From assembly GCF_964340395.1 (NCBI RefSeq), contig NC_135566.1, forward strand, positions 11,100,501-11,164,500: a stretch of 64,000 nt of DNA. Reading direction: 5' to 3'. The stretch is from Glandiceps talaboti. Its lineage: Eukaryota; Hemichordata; Enteropneusta; Spengelidae. The first letter of the stretch is position 1; every line of letters starts with the position of its first letter. A program made the translations under genes and the position numbers. A model generated the notes under the pieces. That model ran no database searches. It saw nothing but the letters and a program-made list of their open reading frames with translations, and was not told the origin of the DNA. This document shows, piece by piece, positions 52,459 through 64,000 of the stretch.

Positions 52459-52548
52459 GTACTTGTTTTCCTCATAGATATACTATTACGATATGATTTG
52501 GTACTTTCTGGGTTTATTTTCGTAGGTATGACTAGAGAACAAAATCGC

Positions 52549-55171
<2,623 letters not shown>

Positions 55172-55624
55172 GAGTAAATCATTGTATTGTATTGTATTGT
55201 ATTGTATTGTATTGTATTGTATTGTATTGTATTGTATTGTATTGTATTGTATTGTATTGTATTGTATTGTATTGTATTGTATTGTATTGTATTGTATTGT
55301 ATTGTATTGTATTGTATTGTATTGTATTGTATTGTATTGTATTGTATTGTATTGGATTGTATTGTATTGTATTGGATTGTATTGCATTCTATTCTATTCT
55401 ATTCTATTGTACTGTATTGTATTGTATTGCACAGCACAGCATTGCATTGTATTGCATTGCACTGTATTATTCTGTATTGTATTAAATTGTAATATATTGC
55501 ATTGGATTATATTAGATTACATTTCTATTCTATTCTATTCTATTCTATTCTATTCTATTCTATTCTATTCTATTCTATTCTATTCTATTCTATTCTATTC
55601 TATTCTATTCTATTCTATTCAGGT
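55172..55624. repeat. (ATTGT)n and (ATTCT)n pentanucleotide arrays
   Basis: About 36 near-perfect ATTGT units (55180-55362), a mixed transition, then about 19 TATTC units (55526-55620). Because five is not a multiple of three, all + frames stay open (CIVLY repeats) without meaning. Confidence 0.97.
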
Positions 55625-57100
55625 GTAATATAAATCCTCCTGTAGTGTTGTTATCACGGTATAACTTGATATTTACATAATACTGATATCAATAGCGATT
55701 TGTGAGTACACCCACAATTCTGCTATCTAATTGATCACTTAGTTTATCTCCAGGTTACATGTCATGATTCCATATGTGTCACTCTCTTCGTATGAAACAA
55801 TCAAAACAGTGTCACACTGAGATTTGGACTGTGCTGCACTACATAACTAGTATCATCATTACTATACTATATTCGTCGTATTTCCCTCCCCCCCCCCAAT
55901 AAAAAAAGTTCACAAAAATTATGTAATTAGATTGTGAATATTTAAATAAATATACACATTTACTTAATGGCCATTGCTAGAACAAAATCTATTAAAGGTA
56001 ATTAATAAGTAAAGACTATTTGTCTTAGCTCGTAAAATGGTGTACAAGCTTAATGAAGGTAAACAAATGTGTCAAGCGTAAGTGATATTGGAACGATCTA
56101 TTCGAAAGCTCTTGGACATCAAATAAGCCGTCGATCATAAAGTGTTGATCCCAAGGTATAAATAATAACCTTGACAAACAAGGTTATTATGACTCATACC
56201 CTCAAGAGTTTGCACAGTGAAATTTACATGATTATATTGGATATACCTGGGGCTACTATATTACAATCATGGAGCACCACGCTGTGTTTGATGTGGTACA
56301 GATTGATACGTACACTAGAAAAAAACAAAATCCTGTTGATTTTCTCATCATTTGTCGGTGATTCTTCACAACGTATAGTGTTAGCGCCTTCGTCCATAAT
56401 GAAAGGGGTATTGATTGTACGCTATTAATCGTCGCCTCTCAGGTTGCCAAATGTTTCTGGGCTGCTAGAACAGTGTAACGTGTCCCCAGTTTGCATCCTC
56501 TACACTCGCTCCACACAGACACACTTGCACGTAAATTTTTTTTAAAACAGTGTTCATTTGTTTTTTGAATAGCATTTTATAAAAGAAAGAAAATATTGAA
56601 TGTTTTTACTGAGGACGTCGAGGAGACACAGTTTGATACACCCTTTACCTCTTTTACGACGTGTATCTTTACTTTCCTCCAGTCACGTCAGTCTGTATGT
56701 CTCTCTCACTCCCTAACGTCATACTATTGTGCCATCCAGAGATAGATAGGAAAATAGCGCCATTATTTCAATCATTTATAATCCCCATAATACGGCTTAT
56801 TTGTAGAAAATATGATCAAATAATATATATGTCCTTAAAGATAAGATAATTACAGCTAATTATATCTAATCTACTCAAATTATGCAGAAACTGATGAGTA
56901 TTATCTTGTAACCTTTTGACAGTCGGTTATCTTCTTACTCCTTATAGAGTGGCATGTCAACGTGATATCCATGCCCTGCAGGTTCTTTCTTTGAACTGAA
57001 TTATTTCATTATTCTGTCTTCAATTAATCTAATGTATCGAGAGAGATGGAAGATTTCATATTTGTTTGTTCCATACACCGTGCGCTTCACGACGAGCGAT
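55625..57100. other. Intergenic, nothing recognised
   Basis: The frame at 56171-56428 (85 codons) is not recognisable. Poly-C at 55889-55898. Confidence 0.4.
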
Positions 57101-57107
57101 AAGCAAT

Positions 57108-57625
57108 GCCCTGGAGAAGTGTTTGTTTATGACAAAGTCTCTATTTGAGCACCAAGTCAGTAGATGTCACGGTCACCTTGAGATGTGTCTGTTTATGACA
57201 AAGTCTCTATTTGAGCACCAAGTCAGTAGATGTCTTCACGGGTACCTGGAGATGTGTCTGTTGTTTATGTCTATTTGAGCACCAAGTCAGTAGATGTCAC
57301 GGGTACCTGGAGATGTGTCTGTTCATGACAAAGTCTCTATTTGAGCACCGAATCAGTAGATGTCACGGGCACCTGGAGATGTGTCTGTTTATGACAAAGT
57401 CTCTATTTGAGCACCAAGTCAGTAGATGTCACGGGTACCTGGAGATGTGTATGTTTATGTCTATTTGAGCACAAGTCAGTAGATGTCACGGGTACCTGGA
57501 GATGTGTCTGTTCATGACAAAGTCTCTATTTGAGCACCGAATCAGTAGATGTCACGGGTACCTGGAGATGTGTCTGTTTATGACAAAGTCTCTATTTGAG
57601 CACAAGTCAGTAGGTGTCATGGCGT
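57108..57625 (+). repeat. Minisatellite of about 65 bp with length variants, 8 units
   Basis: Units contain GGAGATGTGTCTGTTTATGA, then CAAAGTCTCTATTTGAGCAC, then CAAGTCAGTAGATGTCACGG. Some units are shortened by loss of the GACAAAGTCT part, and a GAATCAGTAG variant recurs, which implies higher-order duplication. Frames across it are artefacts. Confidence 0.92.
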
Positions 57626-57910
57626 AATATACCTACTATTTTGATGATCCCCATGATTTGATTTTAGAAAAAGAAACTACGGAATCTAGTCTAGTTTAAA
57701 TGGTTAGATGTTACGAAAACGCTAATCTCTGATCCACATATATAGCATGATTTCCATTTCTAGTTTTCAACCATGTAGAAAAATACGATGGTATACAAAT
57801 GATTGAGTTTATCAGCGTCAGACCTTTACGTTTCCATTTCGTAACAAAAATCTGAATATTACACATCACTCTTGAGAAACACGAGTGTAGATTCACTTTC
57901 CTCAAGATTA

Positions 57911-58005
57911 CATCGTCGCAAACCACGACCGTTTTACGGTACCGTTCTTAACGAGCCGATCCCTACTTTTATTTCGAAGAAATAATAGCTCTGGTTTGCG
58001 AGAAT
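57911..58005. repeat. Dispersed repeat family T, copy 3
   Basis: CATCGTCGCAAACCACGACC, GTTTTACGGTACCGTTC and TTATTTCG match copies 1 and 2 (29739 and 43977-44275). Confidence 0.55.
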
Positions 58006-58619
58006 GCAAGATTAGAGTTGACAGAAATGTATTATACATATATCTAAACTGGGGAGTATTAAAAGCTTTCAGGTTTTTTTGCCATAAATAAATGAACTAC
58101 TTTCCTTTAAAAATTGAACCATAATAAAGAAGGGCCTTTGTGTAGTACATTTCATCATATAATTTATTAAGCTTTAGATGCTACTAATGTGCAAATAATA
58201 GGCAACCACGGCAGCTATGTTTCTGTATGAAATATGAAATATGAAATATGAATTTCGTATAACCTTTTTGATCCTCTATGATAGAACAGATAATTTGCAA
58301 AAGCCTGCTGCTCTGAGTGCCGTGAAATCAGAGATACTAATGACTGTAATTTACGTCGCCATGGAGACAATGACGTATCTCAATCATATGTTGTGGCAAC
58401 ATATATCACTTACCAACAGAAAATACAAGCTAGACATGTAGATAGCTAGGCAGTAACTTACTCGTAAATCAAACTGGCGCCATTCAAGATATCAAGATAC
58501 GCTTCAATCATATTTGATATTTTTCATTAATATTTACAAGTACAAACTTTTGCTATGAATACGTGTTTTTGTTTTGTTCTTTTTCATTTCCATCGTCTGA
58601 TTCTAAATATACAATTAGC

Positions 58620-58702
58620 ACCTCGATAATTCGCGGCTCTCGATAAGTCGTGATTGTTTTGATGAACCCCGCGACTAGCGACTTATCAGGATCCACTGTA
58701 TT
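58620..58702. mobile_element. Possible Tc1/pogo-like terminal fragment
   Basis: Reading the minus strand from 58702 gives TACAGTGGATCCTGATAAGT, then CGCTAGTCGCGGGG, ending at ATTATCGAGG. TA followed by CAGTGGATCC and repeated GATAAGTCG motifs are typical of pogo-type ends. There is no transposase nearby. Confidence 0.35.
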
Positions 58703-59067
58703 TAAAACGTATAAAGGCTAAGTTTTGTTGAGTCTTTTCGTGTGATAGAAATCTGAAGCTGAAATACACCTAAATATATATAAAATATAAGTATTAAAGT
58801 TACACTTATTTTGCAACACATGTTGTAAAATTGATTTGGTGTTTATATTTTAAGTAAACGATCGGTCTAAAACCAAAGCTTCATTACCTGTTCCCGTCAT
58901 GTATCACTCCAATCGTTAGAGATGTTCTGCGAAAACTGAGTGAGTCGTAATCAATTACATTGAGTAATCTGTGTGCTTTTGTTAAAGTTTTCACACTTTC
59001 TAAGTCTATGACCATAATTGGAAAGTGAATATATAGTTAACAGGATCAGAATGCGATATCAGAATGC

Positions 59068-59078
59068 TGCTGCTGCTC

Positions 59079-59121
<43 letters not shown>

Positions 59122-59142
59122 GGACGAGGAGGAGGAGGACCT
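59068..59142. repeat. (GCT)n/(GAT)n/(GAG)n trinucleotide tract
   Basis: About 14 GAT units followed by GAGGAC and GAG units. The acidic 61-codon frame over it is an artefact. Confidence 0.9.
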
Positions 59143-60685
59143 TTTAGACAGTACCTATCACTATCACATACACTATAATATTCACACAGCAAACGTATAT
59201 TGATATCATTATGTTGCCTTAACAATGGAACGCCCTTGTTATTAAATACAAATCATATAACAAAGATAAATAGCACAAACTCAAATATAATGTATTGCCG
59301 ATGTCTGTAATTTTGTTTTTATTTAAATGTCACACCTATAAAGTAAGAAAAACAATTTATATTTACGATGAGGTTGACGTACATGGTTACAGATTACTGC
59401 CACTAAAAAGATTAGACCGTTACACAATAACAAAATACACTTGGCTGTAACATAAAAACAGCAAAATCACAAATTCCAGTGAATATTTACAAATTCAAGA
59501 AGAATGTCTCTGGCGTGTATACATTTTTATGTAACAAGGTCAAAAACATGTACATTCTGTACTCTGATTCACATTTATGGTGATTCCGTGCCTTGAAATG
59601 GACAACTATTGCAATCATCCCCTTGTAATGTTAAAATTATTCAGAAGGCTGTAATGCAATACGAGTCTGTAAACTTGGGCCTCATTTCCGTCTGAAGTCA
59701 ATGTACAAATTGTATGCATCCATGTATATTACACACTGAAACTTGTATAGAATCAAAGCTGAATGAACACAATTCTAGGTAGATAATAAGTGCACACAAC
59801 ATGGGTAAAGTAACTGAGGCTGTAGGGTTTTTCAATTTTTTCTGACCCCCCCCCCCCCCTAAAAATGATGTAACATACGTCATTTTTATGTCATCTTTGA
59901 AATCCTAGTGAGAGTTCTGCTAATTGATAAACGTAATTTAACGTAACTGGTGGTTGAAATAATATACGAACAAAACAAGTAATCGAAAAATCACTGTTAC
60001 GGGGTTACAGACTGTTCCCATGGAGACTATTACGTGTAATTATGTAAAATTCTAGTTTGACTTTTCCATCAGAGTGTTCTGGAGTCAACATCCAGGGTTG
60101 TGTGTTTTCAGAAAAAGCTAGGGCAAGTTTCCTTTCTGTATCTAATTTGATGTCTAACAAGATACTAAGTATAGAAACACAGGTCTAAAATATATAATAA
60201 ACGTTGCTCACGATATCCTGAAAACACTCTATTTACACATGTCAGAAATAATTACTCTCCCTGTTTGCACAGATGACCTGGGCACGTAGAATGATATTGT
60301 ACATTACTGTGTCAATCGATACCAATTTAGTGTAATGTCAACAGAGTCTTAATAATTGTACAAACCCCAAAGGGATTACGTGTGCACGCAATTTGGATCA
60401 TGTTGCAACGGAAGGTAACAAAGTACATAATACACACACTATTTGTTTGGCAAACACATTTTCAGATGTGTTTCAATTTGATAAAGAATTCCAGTTGACC
60501 ACCTGAGTCGTACTATAAAAGGCTCAGGAATATTGACTATTCAAGTCTATATACAAAGAGGTTCGTTTTACAAGCGTTCTTAGCTACTTAATGAAATCTA
60601 TCACTACATGTCGGTCTACTTTCAAAGAATAAACTTTTAATATAATGTTAAATAATGTAATGTTAAGTAATGTAATGTAATGTAA
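59143..60685. other. Intergenic, nothing recognised
   Basis: No long frames, no recognised repeats apart from a poly-C tract near 59847-59859. Confidence 0.45.
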
Positions 60686-60829
60686 GTCTTGTATGTATAC
60701 TATGTATGTATACTATGTATGTATGTATGTATACTATGTATGTATACTATGTATGTATGTATGTATGTATGTATGTATGTATGTATGTATGTATGTATGT
60801 ATGTATGTATGTATGTATGTATGTATGTA

Positions 60830-60860
<31 letters not shown>

Positions 60861-60884
60861 ATGTATGTATGTATGTATGTATGC

Positions 60885-60918
<34 letters not shown>

Positions 60919-60970
60919 ATGTATGTATGTATGTATGTGTGTATGTACATATTTGTGTGTGCGCGCGCGC

Positions 60971-61047
<77 letters not shown>

Positions 61048-61052
61048 TGCAT
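60686..61052. repeat. (TATG)n, (GT)n and (GCGT)n microsatellite
   Basis: Tandem TATG units followed by pure GT (about 60978-61028) and TGCG units. Frames are artefacts. Confidence 0.97.
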
Positions 61053-62685
61053 GTGCGTGTCCACCCGACATAGATAGAATCACAAGTAACATTAATAAAG
61101 TCTCAATCGAATACTGCAGGTTGGCTAAAACGATTAATCCATGAATACATACATATTGGTTCATTGTTGTGGTCGACTGTTATTCACTCTTGCAGCGTTC
61201 AATATCACATACAGCATCCTGTCCAAACTATTCAAGTCATTCCACTCAAATTCAAGCTCTGTACTTGGCAACATATCAACTGTAAAGTTGAGGTCATGAG
61301 CACATATATATACAGTAGATCAATTTGAATACACTTTTTCTGACATTCTGACATTTTGCTTGCTATCCCTACGAAAAGGCTAATATGATACAGTAGTTCA
61401 ATTGTGTAAAAAAATGCTCCTTATTCGGACCTGTTTGTTCGATATTTCATATTTCATGCTATGAATCTATATAATATATTTCACAGACTGTTCTATCAAA
61501 TCTCGTGTGCGTTTGACTTGCCCCTTTTCTCTTTTCGTACTTTTAACACGACATAGTGTCAATCATTTGTTAAAACTATGGTATGCATATGACCTGATAT
61601 TCTTGTAAAAATATTGTATTTCAAACAGCATCAGAATCTTCTCTAAATCAATATTTTGAGGGAGCCTTGAATCGTGTTAACCTTCGTTTAGCCGACGCCG
61701 TATACTTCCATTCCTGGCGAGAGTTCAACGGATGTTCTCTCGGTAAGGTCCTTTCTGTGTGCATGGTAGTCTTGTCACATATTATTAGTAGTGTTGACGT
61801 TCGGAAATCAATACCATGGCAACTGTGAAGGTTAAAACTAAATTGAGGCTAATACAATTACGACTTTGAGTGTTATTTCAACATTTGAACCCCAGTTTTA
61901 CATAATAAAAAAGGTAATGTTGAAACCACAAGCTTAATTGCTTCTACCATGTGGCATAATTCTATACCCTTTTCGGACCGTTTATATCTTCCAGTTGCCC
62001 ATGTGCCTGGATATATGGTGAACCAGGCAACCAATATTTCGAAACTGACTACCTTTAACTTTCATTAGGATTACATTTAGACTGGTTATTGTGACATATA
62101 ATGTCATACTATGCTGTTGATGTCCATCCATCTAACCCATCACTTATATATGTTCTGTAATTCAAGTCATTATCTTGTTTCTCCCCTGTGAACATAGCTT
62201 TCGACGTTTATAAAGTCACACATGTCAACACATTGTTCATCTCACTTTATCCATGAAGCCATATCGCAGGGTCCCTCGTAATCTTTGCATTCCCTGTATC
62301 TTTTTATCCAGTTTGTCCCATACGCATGATTGACACCCATTCCAAATACCAGGTTTCCTTTGTTTGTATTCCATTTATGCTTCTCAATCGATTAACAACT
62401 AAAATATGATGTTCTGACGTCTTACAGTTTTAACGGTAGAGGTCTGTACCTGTTTATTGTTCCCGGCTTTCACATAACAGGGAAATGCACAGCAGCAGTT
62501 GAGTCACCCAGGGATTGCAAAGATTGAGAAATCAGTGATACGATCAGACACGGATCTTCTAAAGTATAAATACAATTATCGCATCTGTAGCGATGTCTTG
62601 AAATGCTATTATGCTGACGTTTTCTTTAATATAACGTTAGCTGAAATTTCAGGAAAAGATCTCGAAATTGAATCAGTTCCAATTA
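61053..62685. other. Intergenic or 3' flank of the adenosine receptor gene
   Basis: No supported gene. This is downstream of the minus-strand receptor and could hold its 3' UTR, but I see no clear polyadenylation signal close to the stop. Confidence 0.4.
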
Positions 62686-63891
62686 TCAACGATATAACCC
62701 AACCATCTTGGCATCTTTTCTCGAATCCGCACCTGCGCTGTCCAATCTTGTAGAACCGGTTCCGCATGATAAGTTATCAGGTGTTCCCGGAGGGAAGATT
62801 TGTTCTTCGTAATCTTGTGGCATCGGTGGGACTTGTATCACAGGCCCGAGTGTTACAGTGCTATTCGGGTGTATCCGAGTCTGGGGTGGAAATGTCGACT
62901 TCAAATCTTGCATTGCAAAGCTCACACTAAAATCAGTGTCTACAGCGTTAACGTCTCTGGTCTTGTGATCAGTGAAGACTTCGCACCTAAATAAAGGTCC
63001 AAGCAGTTTACGGAAAGTATATCGAAATTCTTTGTTGCTAAAAGCATAAAATATTGGATTCATGGCTGAATTGCTATGCGAAAGGATGATAGTGGCTAGC
63101 AACAGAGGATAAGGCACAGTGCAGTCTTTGCAGAGTAAAGTCACGGTATTCAATATATGCAATGGAAGCCATGATATAGCAAATAGAACCATAATGACAG
63201 CTAGCGATTTAGCCGTTTTCACTTCTTTGGCTGTAAACACAGATAAATGTTTGGCAGCGGCATCTTGCTGGTTTGCGTACGTCTCTTTCAATTTACGCAT
63301 TTGACTCCTCACCGCTCGAAATATGCGAATGTATAATAAGATCATTAAAACAAGCGGAGTTAAAACACATATGAAGAAATTAAAATATACCATATATTTC
63401 ATATCAATCACTTCCACGAAGTAACACCGAGGGGCGACTGGGGGCCCTAAATTCCAACCCATGACTGGAATAAGTCCGATGAAGAAAGCGAAAAACCAAG
63501 TTGCAACGATTATGACGATACAACGTTTCGTCGTCAGCAGACGACGATATTTAATCGGTGCATTGATAGCAAAGAATCGGTCGACGGCTATAGCCAGTAG
63601 ACTGAAGATAGAACTTTGGGTCATAATTATGATAAAACTGTTTAACAGTAAACACGAATAAAAGTGTCCTGGCAGGCCGATACTTGTAACCATGGCGAAG
63701 GGGATAGCGAAAAGTCCGACGCAGAGATCAGCTACAGCGAGTGATACTATAAAATAGTTGGTAACACACCGTAAATGCTTGTTACGATAAACCGCCCAAC
63801 ACACCAGAACATTTCCTATGATGGCAGCGATAGCTATCGGAATCTCCACTGCCAGATTGACGTAGAATTCTGTCGAATAACTAGTCGCCAT
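62686..63891 (-). CDS. Adenosine A2-type G-protein-coupled receptor, single exon, 401 aa
   Basis: A class A GPCR of the adenosine receptor family, expected in the plasma membrane and coupled to cAMP. Seven hydrophobic segments are readable (about 10-33, 45-67, 80-104, 124-146, 166-190, 227-250, 262-284). Landmarks: Asn27, Asp55 (LAVAD), Cys80, TQSSIFSLLA (91-100), DRF instead of DRY (104-106), WLPLH (241-245), SHSNS and NPIFYAF. Residues that contact adenosine in human A2A have counterparts: Glu16, Thr91, Phe158, His245, Asn248, Ser271, His272. The second extracellular loop is short and has CYFVE (156-160) where A2A has CLFE, shifting the acidic residue by one. The roughly 100-residue tail after Cys303 is long, as in A2A. 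The frame is uninterrupted, whereas vertebrate adenosine receptor genes are split near the DRY region. The start is the first ATG giving a normal short N-terminus. Subtype is inferred; it could be an ancestral A2-like receptor. Confidence 0.93.
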   Translation of the reverse strand: MATSYSTEFYVNLAVEIPIAIAAIIGNVLVCWAVYRNKHLRCVTNYFIVSLAVADLCVGLFAIPFAMVTSIGLPGHFYSCLLLNSFIIIMTQSSIFSLLAIAVDRFFAINAPIKYRRLLTTKRCIVIIVATWFFAFFIGLIPVMGWNLGPPVAPRCYFVEVIDMKYMVYFNFFICVLTPLVLMILLYIRIFRAVRSQMRKLKETYANQQDAAAKHLSVFTAKEVKTAKSLAVIMVLFAISWLPLHILNTVTLLCKDCTVPYPLLLATIILSHSNSAMNPIFYAFSNKEFRYTFRKLLGPLFRCEVFTDHKTRDVNAVDTDFSVSFAMQDLKSTFPPQTRIHPNSTVTLGPVIQVPPMPQDYEEQIFPPGTPDNLSCGTGSTRLDSAGADSRKDAKMVGLYR

Positions 63892-64000
63892 GATGATGTC
63901 GATGATGAAACGGCTATTTATCCAAGCCCCTTGTACACTTTTGATGCGAAAATATCCTGATTGACTGGTGGGGGGGGGGGGGTATTCAGTGGATTGTTTT
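63892..64000 (-). other. Upstream flank of the adenosine receptor gene
   Basis: The 5' flank runs off the window. It holds a GATGATG repeat adjoining the start and a G14 run at about 63969-63982. No TATA box is apparent within this short piece. Confidence 0.4.

Noticed and set aside
56890-56930. Second CTGATGA hammerhead-like start
   Set aside because: No stem II and no GAAA at the required distance.
57066-57468. Repeat protein with LFEHQVSRCHG units
   Set aside because: The frame changes with the unit length variants and simply reflects the minisatellite.

Overview
The window is animal (metazoan) nuclear DNA: GT-AG introns, long AT-rich introns and intergenic space, abundant microsatellites, minisatellites and foldback (MITE-like) elements. 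Two genes can be read with confidence. Both families occur widely in animals, and the protein sequences are close to, but not the same as, the vertebrate ones. Together with the repeat style this suggests an invertebrate, plausibly a non-vertebrate deuterostome such as amphioxus or a hemichordate. That placement is an inference; no single feature proves it.

Region 1 (about 1 to 26.8 kb, + strand) is a complete strawberry notch homologue, SBNO1/SBNO2-like and closer to SBNO1. It has 28 coding exons whose reading phases all agree, giving a 1,442-residue product from ATG 1392 to stop 23464-23466. The Walker A motif ([11 protein letters not shown]), the DECH box and the motif VI-like segment (GRTHRSNQ) are intact. 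A non-coding first exon probably lies in bases 1-185, and the 3' UTR may run to polyadenylation signals near 26.79-26.81 kb.

The introns of this gene hold the most striking structure in the window. Intron 1 carries a ladder of about 13 degenerate copies of exon 2. Exons 3, 4, 14 and 15 are each followed by tandem copies of their own 3' end plus splice donor. The exon 1 start region has a decayed copy just upstream. Intron 22 holds a 56-bp array with an acceptor-like site in every unit.

Region 2 (about 27 to 62.6 kb) contains no gene that I can recognise. It is a patchwork of transposable elements and simple repeats: foldback elements (27.4 kb, 42.3 kb), a 1.55-kb TIR element (29.8-31.4 kb), a 2.8-kb TIR element packed with a 12-bp palindromic satellite (33.8-36.6 kb, with a hammerhead-like RNA motif inside), a second 2.8-kb element with inverted arrays of about 146-bp units (36.9-39.7 kb), and mutually related low-copy segments at 33.2-33.8/36.6-36.9, 39.7-40.5 and 40.5-42.2 kb. 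Further minisatellites lie at 44.0 and 57.1-57.6 kb. One weak candidate coding exon (52284-52458) and a CCAAT-rich block near 48.7 kb are the only gene-like hints.

Region 3 (62686-63891, - strand) is an intronless adenosine A2-type GPCR of 401 residues that keeps most of the residues that contact adenosine in the human receptors. The two genes are separated by nearly 40 kb and nothing links them functionally. CTCF-like motifs lie in SBNO introns (10.7 and 21.7 kb, forward) and at 42.8 kb (reverse).
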